Part shown: positions 8,334 through 16,593 of the stretch, one piece after another
Position numbering within the stretch: the first letter of the stretch is position 1
Layout of the letters: the number at the start of each line of letters is the position of its first letter
DNA from: Pleurocapsa minor HA4230-MV1
Lineage (GTDB): Bacteria; Cyanobacteriota; Cyanobacteriia; Cyanobacteriales; Xenococcaceae
Direction: 5' to 3'
Length of the DNA: 64,000 nucleotides
NCBI GenBank assembly: GCA_019359095.1
Contig: JAHHHZ010000023.1
Coordinates: 1-64,000 of the forward strand
The notes under the pieces: generated by a model
Seen by the model: only the letters and a program-made list of their open reading frames with translations
Database searches by the model: none
Told to the model about the DNA's origin: nothing
Program-made: the position numbers and the translations under genes

Positions 8334-9524
8334 CTAATAACAGTTTTGACAGAAAGACTGAATTTGTTTTCTGAGTGTTAAAAAAGCGATCGCCACTACC
8401 AGTAAACAAACTCCTGTAAAGCTGTAGGTTTTAGCCAAACCAATCCCATTAGTAATGGGTTGAGAAACTAGCGGAGATAAAAACTGGCCTAAGAAAAAGA
8501 AGGTCGTTAAACCGCCCAAAGCTCGACCACGTAGAACATCGGGAATGATGCTAGATAGCCAAACATTAAGATTCGGCATTAATAAGCCAAAACCAAAACC
8601 AGCAATGATTAAACCGATTAAAACAACGTTATAACTACCAGCTATACCAATAATTAAATAGCCTACTGCTGCCACCCCAAAAGCAATGACTACAATACTG
8701 ACAAAACCCAAACGCTCTTTAACAAAACCATAGCGCAATGAAGCGATCGCACTGGCTAAAGTTGAGGCTGCGATCGCCAACCCCGAAGCAGTAGCAGAAG
8801 CATTACTAAGATTTTGGAGATAAAACGGTAGCTGTACGGGAATTAAATAAAACGTCACCATATAGAACCAAGCAACACCATAAATCATAGCTAGCACGCC
8901 GATGGGCATAGTAGGCTTAATTGCAGAAGAAGATGTTTGGTTGAGTAGTTTACGCTCAGGTTCGTAAATAGTTACAGCGATCGCGATTAAAATAGCCCAA
9001 GCTGAAAGATAAATTAGAAAAGGGAAGCGCCAGTTAAGATCGGCAATAAAGCCGCCGACTGAAAGAAATACTACCCCTCCCAAACCCATAAAAGCTGCTT
9101 GCAAACCCATAAAGTTAGCCCGCGTTTGACCTGTATAATAATCAGCAATCAAGGTGGTCACCCCAGTCATAATTCCCGCTACAGAAAGTCCTAATAAAGC
9201 ACGACCAACTAAAATTGCACCCAAAGAATTCAAAATAAAACCAGAACTACCAGCGATACCATAAAGTAAAGCCGAACCAATTAATAAAGGTTTGCGACCA
9301 AGGCGATCTACGAGTTGACCTGCAAACAGTCCTCCAATGGCGATAAACAACGCAGGGATAGTCAATACCAAACGAACTAAAAGCGCGGAATTGGGTACAT
9401 CAGCAAAATACTCCTGCATCGCGGGTAGTGAAGGGGCAATTGTTGCTCCCGACATTACTGTTAAAGTACTAGTTAGTAATAAAGTTGCCTTGAGTGGTAA
9501 AGAATTGGAATTAGTTAGGCTCAT
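8334..9524 (-). CDS. MFS transporter, drug:H+ antiporter (DHA) type
   Basis: The 396-residue protein has 12 predicted membrane helices. The loop after helix 2 carries the MFS signature GQLVDRLGRKPLL, and a motif C-like segment (AFMGLGGVVFLSVGG) is present in helix 5, as in proton-driven exporters. It probably exports a small hydrophobic compound from the cytoplasm. The gene stands alone. The upstream spacer contains a broken monooxygenase gene (9647-9760) in the same direction. Confidence 0.88.
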   Translation of the reverse strand: MSLTNSNSLPLKATLLLTSTLTVMSGATIAPSLPAMQEYFADVPNSALLVRLVLTIPALFIAIGGLFAGQLVDRLGRKPLLIGSALLYGIAGSSGFILNSLGAILVGRALLGLSVAGIMTGVTTLIADYYTGQTRANFMGLQAAFMGLGGVVFLSVGGFIADLNWRFPFLIYLSAWAILIAIAVTIYEPERKLLNQTSSSAIKPTMPIGVLAMIYGVAWFYMVTFYLIPVQLPFYLQNLSNASATASGLAIAASTLASAIASLRYGFVKERLGFVSIVVIAFGVAAVGYLIIGIAGSYNVVLIGLIIAGFGFGLLMPNLNVWLSSIIPDVLRGRALGGLTTFFFLGQFLSPLVSQPITNGIGLAKTYSFTGVCLLVVAIAFLTLRKQIQSFCQNCY

Positions 9525-9646
9525 TGATTATGCTTAAGAAGTTTTGCGGATCATCAATCTTAGCGATCGCTTTTTCTAAAGCTTAACGGGTTCTAAATAT
9601 TGTTTGACAGTTAGCGGTTGAATTTGGGAATAACGATGTGACTGAA

Positions 9647-9760
9647 CTAAAAAATACTAACAAAAGCGATCGCATCTATCAATTCCTGCTGTCGTTCCGA
9701 TTCGACGGAAAAAATAACGATTACGGTAATAACTTCATTGTTAACTGCAATTGTTGCCAT
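9647..9760 (-). pseudogene. truncated ABM (antibiotic biosynthesis monooxygenase) domain gene
   Basis: A 37-codon reading frame begins MATIAVNNEVITVIVIFSVE and continues SERQQELIDAIAF before a stop. This is the first strand and helix of the small ABM dimeric alpha/beta-barrel family, whose members are normally about 95-105 residues. A good ribosome-binding sequence (AAGGAG) stands about 10 bases upstream of the ATG, so the 5' end looks intact. The rest of the domain is not recognisable downstream, so the gene is deleted or frameshifted. Confidence 0.65.
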
Positions 9761-9890
9761 TATTACCAGATCTCCTTATGCGATTACTTCTTTAATCAAC
9801 ATAGTATGATGTAAAGATAAAAAGACGTAAAATAAAAGACTTTAACAGCTTGCCAACAATTAGATAATAATAGAGCGACCCTGGGTGATA

Positions 9891-10640
9891 ATGAAAAATG
9901 ATGAACTAAGTTTTATTGAAGCTGAACTAAATAGTCCTCTAGATAATATCGATTCAGCCAACTCTGTAGGCGACATTCCACCTCCAGATCCAGAGCGGAT
10001 GTTAAAGTTGTTAGAATCTGCCGTCGCTTCAGATCGGATGCTAGCAGCCAGAGCATTTTGTGAGTTGGAAGATCGCCGTTCCATTCCGATCTTAATTAAA
10101 CTGCTAAAGGATATCTGTCCTCTAATTAGAGTCAGCACTGCCTATGCTTTAGGACGCAATCCAGATTCTACTGCTGTTGAACCTTTAATTGAATTACTAG
10201 AGACAGACTTTAATGGCTATGTCCGTAAAGGAATAGTGTGGGCATTGGGTAATAGCAAAGATCGACGCGCTCTCCAGCCGTTACTTCATGCTCTTAAGAC
10301 CGATATTTCCGCCGTCAGACTATGGGCAGCCAGTGGTTTGGCTCAAATTGCTCCAGCAAACTACGAAGATATTATTGCAGCCATTCCTCCTCTAATTCAA
10401 GGATTAAGAAGAGATCGGGTTGCAGCGGTACGCAGTAACTGTGCTTGGGCAATTGGACAACTATGCCGCGAACTACCTTCTAACGTTGTTTACGCTACGG
10501 CGATCGATGCTTTAATTGAGTCTCTAGTAGAAGATGATGATTATGGCGTTAAAGATGACGCAAGAAGTGCTATTCTCAAAGTCGGCGATCCTCGTGGTTT
10601 ACAGATGATCGAAGAACTTGAATTTGAAGGACTAATTTAA
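9891..10640 (+). CDS. HEAT-repeat (PBS-lyase-like) protein
   Basis: The product of about 249 residues consists of an acidic N-terminus and then about five HEAT-like repeats, each with the A-x-x-x-L-G/A-L core (for example RVSTAYALGRNPDSTAVEPL, RKGIVWALGNSKDRRALQPL, RLWAASGLAQI). Related proteins in cyanobacteria include phycobilin lyases (CpcE/F type) and protein-interaction scaffolds. No phycobilisome genes are adjacent, so I leave the function open. A GTG six bases upstream (9885) could also start translation. The gene is 22 bp upstream of ubiX, a possible two-gene unit. Confidence 0.85.
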   Translation: MKNDELSFIEAELNSPLDNIDSANSVGDIPPPDPERMLKLLESAVASDRMLAARAFCELEDRRSIPILIKLLKDICPLIRVSTAYALGRNPDSTAVEPLIELLETDFNGYVRKGIVWALGNSKDRRALQPLLHALKTDISAVRLWAASGLAQIAPANYEDIIAAIPPLIQGLRRDRVAAVRSNCAWAIGQLCRELPSNVVYATAIDALIESLVEDDDYGVKDDARSAILKVGDPRGLQMIEELEFEGLI

Positions 10641-10662
10641 TTACCATCAATATTAATATTAC

Positions 10663-11268
10663 ATGACCAAACCCTTGATTATTGGCGTTAGCGGTGCTTC
10701 AGGGCTAATCTATGCTGTACATGCTCTAAAATACTTATTAGCTGCCGATTATACGATTGAACTAGTGGCCTCTCGTGCTACCTACATGGTTTGGCAAGCA
10801 GAACAAAACATTCGGATGCCAGCAGAACCCGATCAACAAGAACTTTTTTGGCGAGATCAAGCTGGAGTTAAGACAGGTGTCTTAAACTGTCATCGCTGGG
10901 GTGATGTGGGAGATAACATTGCCAGTGGTTCTTTCCGTACTTTGGGGATGGTGATTATTCCCTGTAGCATGAGTACAGTAGGCAAAATAGCAGCAGGTTT
11001 AAGCTCAGATCTCCTAGAAAGAGCAGCAGATGTGCAGATTAAGGAAGGAAAACCTTTAGTAGTTGTTCCCAGAGAAACCCCCTTTAGTTTGATTCATCTA
11101 CGCAATTTAACCACTCTTGCTGAAGCTGGAGTAAAAATTGTGCCAGCAATTCCCGCCTGGTATCATCATCCCAAAACAATTGAAGATTTAGTTGATTTTG
11201 TCGTAGCTCGAACTTTAGATACTTTAGATATTGACTGTATTCCTTTGTCACGTTGGAAGAGTAGCTAA
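10663..11268 (+). CDS. ubiX: flavin prenyltransferase UbiX
   Basis: The 201-residue protein has the family's N-terminal FMN-binding loop IIGVSGASGLIYAVH and the conserved PCSMSTVGKIAAGLSSDLLERAADV stretch around residues 106-130, followed by PRETPFSLIHLRNL. UbiX prenylates reduced FMN with dimethylallyl phosphate to make the cofactor of UbiD decarboxylases. In cyanobacteria this supports decarboxylation of the 4-hydroxybenzoate-derived precursor of plastoquinone. Length matches the family. UbiD is not in the window. Confidence 0.95.
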   Translation: MTKPLIIGVSGASGLIYAVHALKYLLAADYTIELVASRATYMVWQAEQNIRMPAEPDQQELFWRDQAGVKTGVLNCHRWGDVGDNIASGSFRTLGMVIIPCSMSTVGKIAAGLSSDLLERAADVQIKEGKPLVVVPRETPFSLIHLRNLTTLAEAGVKIVPAIPAWYHHPKTIEDLVDFVVARTLDTLDIDCIPLSRWKSS

Positions 11269-11578
11269 TAGCAAACAGCAGATTAAGTAGGTAGGCAAAA
11301 TAATTGATCAAACCCCTACCCTTAGAGCTATTTGTTACTCGTCCTAAAGGATACCGCTTCGCATATTACTCGTTACTCGTTACTTGTTACTCCCTAACCT
11401 CATTTCCAATTTAATTACACCCACCTACTTAGATCCATCTCAAAGCGATCGCCAAAAAATTAATTAATCTATCGGTTAAAATTCTGTTAACCTTTGCCTA
11501 AATATTTTGTTGAAGGGATCGGAGATTAATGGCGAAGGAGATCTCCATCCCTCTGCTGTGATCTTCAACCTGTAAATT
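11269..11578. other. repeat-bearing intergenic spacer
   Basis: No gene is visible. Positions 11341-11366 hold a 26-bp sequence (starting GTCCTAAAGGATACC) repeated exactly at 34383-34408. Just after it lie ACTCGTT/ACTTGTT heptamer units (about 11367-11391). A GC-containing stretch at about 11515-11560, rich in GGAGAT, precedes the ABC gene and may form its leader. Confidence 0.6.
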
Positions 11579-13420
11579 ATGTCTGAACCTGTTCTTGATG
11601 TTCGCCATCTACAAGTCCAATTTACGACTCCAACTCCTCCTGTCGTGGCGGTTGAGTCGCTAAACTTTCAGCTTAAAAAAGGAGAAAAACTAGGCATTGT
11701 TGGTGAGTCGGGTTCGGGTAAATCGGTAACATCCTTAGCCATTATGGGTTTAGTACCCACTCCTGGGAGGATTACTCAGGGTGAGATTTGGTTTACTTCT
11801 GTGGGTAAGTCGGCAGTAGATTTATTACAGGTAAATGAAGCTGAACGTAGAAGCTATCGTGGAGGAGAAATCGCCATGATTTTCCAAGAACCCATGAGTG
11901 CATTGAATCCTGTCTATGATATTGGGTTTCAAATCACGGAAGCGATCTTATTACACCAAAAGGTATCTTCACAAGATGCTAGAAGAAAAGCGATCGCTCT
12001 TTTACAAGAAGTTCAACTTTTACCCAGTGACGAGGCGTTACAACAGCAGTGTCTGCAAGAGCATCCTAGCTATAGCGACAAAGAAGTATTTAGCTATATT
12101 AATCAGCAGAAGCAGTCGATCCTCAAGCGCTATCCTCATGAACTATCTGGGGGACAATTGCAGCGAGTTACCATTGCCATGGCAATCTCTTGTAATCCTA
12201 GTGTTTTAATTGCTGATGAACCGACAACTGCCTTAGATGTAACAGTGCAGGCGACTATTTTAGATCTGCTGCGTAATCTCTGCGACGAACGAGGTATGGC
12301 GTTGATTTTTATTACTCACGACTTGGGGGTGATTGCTGAATTAGTTGATTCAGTGGCGGTAATGTATCAAGGAAAGGTGGTAGAAGCGGGCCAAATTGAG
12401 TCTGTCTTTAGCAATCCTCAACATCCTTATACGAAGGGATTATTAGCCTGTCGCCCTCGTTTAGACTGTCGATTGCAGATTCTACCTACCGTAACTGATT
12501 TTATGGAGGTGACAACTACCTCAAATGGCGAGATTGAAATTACAGAAAAGCAAACCGATGTTAGTCAGAAACTAAATCAGGTTGTTACCGAAGCCGAACA
12601 GCAAGCTAGATTAGAACAGCTTTTGCAGCAATCACCCTTAATGTCGGTTAAACAGTTACGGGTAGGTTTCCCGATGAAGGGCATGTTTGGCAAGACTAAA
12701 AAATATCTCATGGCGGTAAATAACGTCTCCTTTGAAGTCTATCCTGGAGAAACTTTAGGCTTAGTTGGTGAGTCGGGGTGCGGAAAATCTACTTTAGCCA
12801 GAACTCTCTTGCGCCTGATTCAACCGATGGAAGGAGATGTGGTATTCGATGGCGATAACATCACTAACCTAGCCCTCAGAAGCCAAAAATTGCGATCGCT
12901 GCGACGACAAATGCAGATTATCTTTCAAAATCCCTATAACTCACTTAATCCTCGCATTAATATTGGCAGAGCGATCGCCGAACCCTTAGTTGTCCATAAA
13001 ATAAAATGCGATCGCCAAAAAAAGGTATCAGAACTTTTAGAACGGGTGGGTTTAAATCCCGATCTTAGAAACCGCTATCCCCATGAGTTTTCAGGCGGAC
13101 AAAGACAACGGGTATGTATTGCCAGGGCTTTAGCTTTAGAACCCCAGTTTATCATCTGTGATGAGTCTGTTTCCGCCCTCGATGTTTCAGTGCAGGCACA
13201 GGTATTAAATCTGCTCAAACAGTTACAGGCAGAGATGGGATTAACCTATATCTTTATCTCCCACGATCTCAGCGTCGTTAAATTTATGAGCGATCGCATT
13301 ATTGTCATGAATCAGGGAAAAATTGAAGAAATAGGCACATCAGAGCAAATATACCGCAGCCCAAAAACAGACTATACGCGCAAGTTAATTAATTCGATTC
13401 CTACGGGAGAATTTGCCTAA
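11579..13420 (+). CDS. ABC transporter ATPase with two fused nucleotide-binding domains (Opp/Dpp type)
   Basis: The 613-residue protein contains two complete ATPase domains. Domain 1 has Walker A GESGSGKS (residues 42-49), signature LSGGQLQRV and Walker B VLIADEPTTALD. Domain 2 has GESGCGKST near 397, FSGGQRQRV and FIICDESVSALD. Each is followed by the oligopeptide-family C-terminal element (HPYTKGLL; TDYTRKLINSIP). This is the DppD-DppF/YejF/GsiA arrangement, driving import of peptides or similar solutes. The permeases and binding protein are not adjacent, which is common in cyanobacteria. Confidence 0.93.
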   Translation: MSEPVLDVRHLQVQFTTPTPPVVAVESLNFQLKKGEKLGIVGESGSGKSVTSLAIMGLVPTPGRITQGEIWFTSVGKSAVDLLQVNEAERRSYRGGEIAMIFQEPMSALNPVYDIGFQITEAILLHQKVSSQDARRKAIALLQEVQLLPSDEALQQQCLQEHPSYSDKEVFSYINQQKQSILKRYPHELSGGQLQRVTIAMAISCNPSVLIADEPTTALDVTVQATILDLLRNLCDERGMALIFITHDLGVIAELVDSVAVMYQGKVVEAGQIESVFSNPQHPYTKGLLACRPRLDCRLQILPTVTDFMEVTTTSNGEIEITEKQTDVSQKLNQVVTEAEQQARLEQLLQQSPLMSVKQLRVGFPMKGMFGKTKKYLMAVNNVSFEVYPGETLGLVGESGCGKSTLARTLLRLIQPMEGDVVFDGDNITNLALRSQKLRSLRRQMQIIFQNPYNSLNPRINIGRAIAEPLVVHKIKCDRQKKVSELLERVGLNPDLRNRYPHEFSGGQRQRVCIARALALEPQFIICDESVSALDVSVQAQVLNLLKQLQAEMGLTYIFISHDLSVVKFMSDRIIVMNQGKIEEIGTSEQIYRSPKTDYTRKLINSIPTGEFA

Positions 13421-13538
13421 ATTTACGATCTAAGTAAACAGTAAATAGACACCAAGAATCGATTAATTAGATCGAAGGTAGATAAGTTGCTAATGACTTT
13501 TGTATGATCTATAGATAAAGCTCGAAATATAAAAAACT

Positions 13539-14438
13539 GTGATCACAAATTCGGTAGTTAAAAATAGTTTGTCAGAGTTAGACTGGCATTGGCAAGGTCA
13601 TAAAATCCGCTACACTGTTGCTGGATCAGGCAAACCGTTGCTGTTAATTCACGGCTTTGGGGCATCTCTTGGGCATTGGCAAAAGAATATTCCTGTCTTG
13701 GCAGATGCTGGTTATCAAGTATTTGCCTTAGATCTACTGGGTTTTGGGGGTTCAGATAAAGCACCTTTAAATTACACCTTGGAACTTTGGGAATCTCAAA
13801 TTACCGATTTCTGGACAGAATTTATTAACCAGCCCACAGTATTTGTCGGCAACTCCATTGGCGCACTATTAGCCTTAATGCTAGTCACCAACCATCCTGA
13901 GATTTCCGCAGGAGGCGTATTGATTAACTGTGCAGGAGGCTTAAATCATCGTCCAGGGGATCTCAACCCTGTATTAAGTCTAGTTATGGGCGGGTTTGCC
14001 AAGTTAATTAGTTCCCCCGTGACAGGGAATTTAATTTTCAATAATATTCGACGTAAAAGCCAGATTCGCCGTACTCTTTATCAAGTTTATCGCGATCGCC
14101 AGGCTGTAACAGACGACTTGGTAGAAATGCTCTATCAACCATCCTGCGATCCAGGCGCACAGCAAGTTTTTGCTTCGGTTTTAACCGCCCCCGCAGGCAA
14201 AACTCCCGATGAATTATTACCCAATTTGAACCGCCCTTTATTAGTAGTTTGGGGAGAGAAAGATCCTTGGACACCCGTAGCGGGAGCAAAAATATATCAA
14301 GATTTAGCAGCTAGTAATCCTGATGTAAAGTTTCAAATTATTCCTAATGCAGGTCATTGTCCCCACGACGAAAACCCCGAAGCGGTAAATACCCAGATTA
14401 TTCAATGGCTATCTAGTAGTGTGTCAAAGGTTAATTGA
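13539..14438 (+). CDS. alpha/beta-fold hydrolase
   Basis: The 299-residue protein has the oxyanion motif LLIHGFGASLGHW (about 36-48), the nucleophile elbow G-N-S106-I-G, a late Asp in VVWGEKDPWTP and the catalytic His in IPNAGHCPHDENPE. It is therefore a complete catalytic triad enzyme of the esterase/C-C hydrolase-like type. The start is GTG (13539), since no ATG precedes the conserved beta strand. The substrate is unknown, and close relatives in cyanobacteria are usually annotated simply as hydrolases. Confidence 0.88.
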   Translation: MITNSVVKNSLSELDWHWQGHKIRYTVAGSGKPLLLIHGFGASLGHWQKNIPVLADAGYQVFALDLLGFGGSDKAPLNYTLELWESQITDFWTEFINQPTVFVGNSIGALLALMLVTNHPEISAGGVLINCAGGLNHRPGDLNPVLSLVMGGFAKLISSPVTGNLIFNNIRRKSQIRRTLYQVYRDRQAVTDDLVEMLYQPSCDPGAQQVFASVLTAPAGKTPDELLPNLNRPLLVVWGEKDPWTPVAGAKIYQDLAASNPDVKFQIIPNAGHCPHDENPEAVNTQIIQWLSSSVSKVN

Positions 14439-14452
14439 GGGGTAAGAACGGG

Positions 14453-14521
14453 TAATGAGTAATGAGTAATGGGTAATGGGTTTATTTTCTCCCTAACTCC
14501 CTAACTCCCTAACCCCCTAAC
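14453..14521. repeat. mixed heptamer (TAATGRG) and octamer (TCCCTAAC) arrays
   Basis: Four TAATGAG/TAATGGG heptamers (14453-14480) are followed after 9 bp by four TCCCTAAC-type octamers (14490-14521). Two repeat families with different periods stand side by side in one 160-bp spacer downstream of the hydrolase gene. Confidence 0.9.
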
Positions 14522-14598
14522 TTAGAAGTATTGCAATCACACTACTCATTCAGCTAAAAAACGACTAAATTAGTAGGGTTTTATTTGGTTGAATTGGG

Positions 14599-15657
14599 AT
14601 GAATAACTTAGGTACTACTAAACTGACAATTGCCGATCCAGAGGTCGATTTTGAGGTCATCGATTTTGGCCCCGACGGAATAGGAGATGAAGTATTTTCT
14701 ACGTTTAACACTGTAGTTCTTGGTCTTCCAGGAGAGGGAGTTTTTGGCCCGACAGGGGAATCGGCGGCAATTGTGGAATTTGACCTCAGTAATTTATCAA
14801 TTCCTGCTGGCGAAGTAGTTGAACAAGCTGTGTTTGAAGTTCAGATTAGTACTTTTGATGTAAGTGGTTTAGGAGTAGAGGCTGGTGATAATCCCGATCA
14901 GCTTGGAGTCTATGGATATGTGGGCAATGGAATTGCTGAGGCATCTGATTTTCAGTCAGGGGAGCTGTTGACTGTCTTAGACATTTCTTCAGCTTCGGCA
15001 GGGGATATCTTAACTTTTGACGTTACAGAGTTTTTCCAAACTGTAAGTGATGAAGATCATTCTTTTGTCGGATTGGCTGTTCGCGCACAAGAAGTTGGCG
15101 GATTAGCTGTTCCTGAATCGGTCAGCCTTCCCAGACTCAGCATTACTACAAAACCGTCGCTTAATAATACTTCTGCACCCATTTTTGGAACTATTGAAGC
15201 AGATCTGATCGAGGTAAAAGGTAGCAATCAACTAATTTTTACTGGAGACTCTGACGATCTAGTTGATGCTGCTTACGGTAGTGAAGGTGACAACAGGATC
15301 TATGCTGGTAATGGGAATGACACCCTAATTCTCGGCTCGGGAGATCGTTTATTTGGCGCAGAAGGAGGCGATCGCTTTTTTACTACTTCAGGGGGCGATA
15401 ATACAATTAGTGGTGGAGAAGGTGCAGATCAATTCTGGATTGCTTCAGGCGAAATTCCCGACGTGGCTAACACCATTACCGACTTTGATAATGGTACAGA
15501 TATCATAGGTATTGGCGGTTTAGGCATCGGCTACAATGACCTTAGTATTACTCAAGATCACACTAGTACAGTAATTGCTGTTAACTGTGAAAACTTAGCA
15601 ATTTTACCAGGGGTAGATGTAGCCGATTTAAGTGTGGATGATTTTGTTTTTGTTTAA
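14599..15657 (+). CDS. RTX-like calcium-binding secreted protein
   Basis: The 352-residue protein has an N-terminal beta-rich domain (about 1-190) and a C-terminal region (about 210-350) with degenerate RTX nonapeptides: GSEGDNRIYAGNGNDTL, GAEGGDRFF, GGEGADQFW. These are followed by the typical closing segment ITDFDNGTDIIGI. RTX repeats fold as a beta-roll upon calcium binding outside the cell. Such proteins leave through type I secretion without an N-terminal signal, and none is seen here. No T1SS genes are adjacent. A rho-independent terminator follows the gene. Confidence 0.8.
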   Translation: MNNLGTTKLTIADPEVDFEVIDFGPDGIGDEVFSTFNTVVLGLPGEGVFGPTGESAAIVEFDLSNLSIPAGEVVEQAVFEVQISTFDVSGLGVEAGDNPDQLGVYGYVGNGIAEASDFQSGELLTVLDISSASAGDILTFDVTEFFQTVSDEDHSFVGLAVRAQEVGGLAVPESVSLPRLSITTKPSLNNTSAPIFGTIEADLIEVKGSNQLIFTGDSDDLVDAAYGSEGDNRIYAGNGNDTLILGSGDRLFGAEGGDRFFTTSGGDNTISGGEGADQFWIASGEIPDVANTITDFDNGTDIIGIGGLGIGYNDLSITQDHTSTVIAVNCENLAILPGVDVADLSVDDFVFV

Positions 15658-15675
15658 TCGAACTTAAATTCAAAA

Positions 15676-15711
15676 GTCAGGAGCAATTTCTTCACTCCTG
15701 ACAAGTTTTTT
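15676..15711 (+). terminator. rho-independent terminator of the RTX gene
   Basis: An 8-bp perfect stem GTCAGGAG / CTCCTGAC (15676-15683 and 15695-15702) is followed by a T run (15706-15711), 18 bp after the RTX stop codon. Confidence 0.88.
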
Positions 15712-15770
15712 ATACTTGATGCTGAATCGATAAATTATTATCAGCTTAGATCTTAAAGCTTAGAGCTGTT

Positions 15771-15902
15771 TTAATCTTCGTGATCCTCAAAAGGATCGCC
15801 TAAATCAGCAGATGGAGGGCCAAAAGCTGTGTAGATTGAATATCCAGTAATGGCAACTAAAACAGTCCCAAGACTGACACCTAAAAATACTGCGGGTTCC
15901 AT
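15771..15902 (-). CDS. psbN: photosystem II assembly protein PsbN
   Basis: The 43-residue single-helix protein starts MEPAVFLGVSLGTVLVAITG and ends GDPFEDHED. It has the conserved transmembrane segment and the IYTAFGPPSADL motif of PsbN, which assists assembly of the photosystem II reaction centre in the thylakoid. It is divergent from psbH with an 85-bp spacer, the usual cyanobacterial arrangement. Confidence 0.96.
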   Translation of the reverse strand: MEPAVFLGVSLGTVLVAITGYSIYTAFGPPSADLGDPFEDHED

Positions 15903-15987
15903 AAGTAAATATTAATTATGATTACTATTACTCTATAATATTACAGAAGATTACGAATAAAACCGATATTACATCACTATTTGATTT

Positions 15988-16191
15988 ATGTCACAGCAAA
16001 CTCGTTTGGGAAATATTCTCAAGCCTTTAAATTCGGAATATGGTAAGGTTGCCCCTGGTTGGGGAACTACTGTCTTGATGGGCGTATTTATGGCTCTATT
16101 TCTAGTATTTCTATTGATTATTCTGCAACTCTATAATTCCTCCTTGATCTTAGAAGGAATTGATGTTGATTGGAGAACCTTAAGTCGTTAG
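15988..16191 (+). CDS. psbH: photosystem II reaction centre protein PsbH
   Basis: The 67-residue protein has the conserved N-terminus ([20 protein letters not shown]), one transmembrane helix (about 28-50) and the lumenal end [10 protein letters not shown]. PsbH is a small intrinsic PSII subunit needed for Qa-to-Qb electron transfer and complex stability. It is shorter than the plant form because the phosphorylated N-terminal extension is absent, as in all cyanobacteria. Confidence 0.97.
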   Translation: MSQQTRLGNILKPLNSEYGKVAPGWGTTVLMGVFMALFLVFLLIILQLYNSSLILEGIDVDWRTLSR

Positions 16192-16307
16192 ACTAAGCAT
16201 TACACTTTTGTGTTAACCATTGAATTAATTTGTAGCACAGCTCGATCTTCATGTGTTTGAGGATTGAGCTATTATTTAATCTATCAAACCTAGAGGAAAT
16301 TAAGATT

Positions 16308-16586
16308 ATGAACATTTTTGGCATTGGGTTACCAGAAATGGCTCTAATTACGATTGTCGCCTTGCTAGTATTTGGCCCGAAAAAACTACCTGAGATCGGT
16401 CGCAGCGTTGCCAAAACTCTTCGTAGTTTCCAAGATGCATCCAAAGAATTTGAAAATGAATTTAAGAAGGAAGCAGCTAGTATTGAGAAATCTATTAGCA
16501 TGAATGCTCAAATCGAAGGTAGCAGCGAGCAAAAATCAACAGAGACTGAAAGTATCTCTCCTAGTGAATCTGATGCTTTAGGTTAA
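16308..16586 (+). CDS. tatA: Sec-independent translocase subunit TatA/E
   Basis: The 92-residue protein opens MNIFGIGLPEMALITIVALL, with the short hydrophobic helix, followed by FGPKKLPEIGRSVAKTLRSF (the FGP-K-LPE hinge and amphipathic helix) and an acidic, Ser/Glu-rich tail. These are the defining parts of TatA-family pore subunits that move folded twin-arginine proteins across the thylakoid and plasma membranes. The start at 16308 has an AGAGGA ribosome-binding sequence and is preferred over an upstream ATG at 16251. It follows psbH by 116 bp. Confidence 0.94.
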   Translation: MNIFGIGLPEMALITIVALLVFGPKKLPEIGRSVAKTLRSFQDASKEFENEFKKEAASIEKSISMNAQIEGSSEQKSTETESISPSESDALG

Positions 16587-16593
16587 ATCTTGC

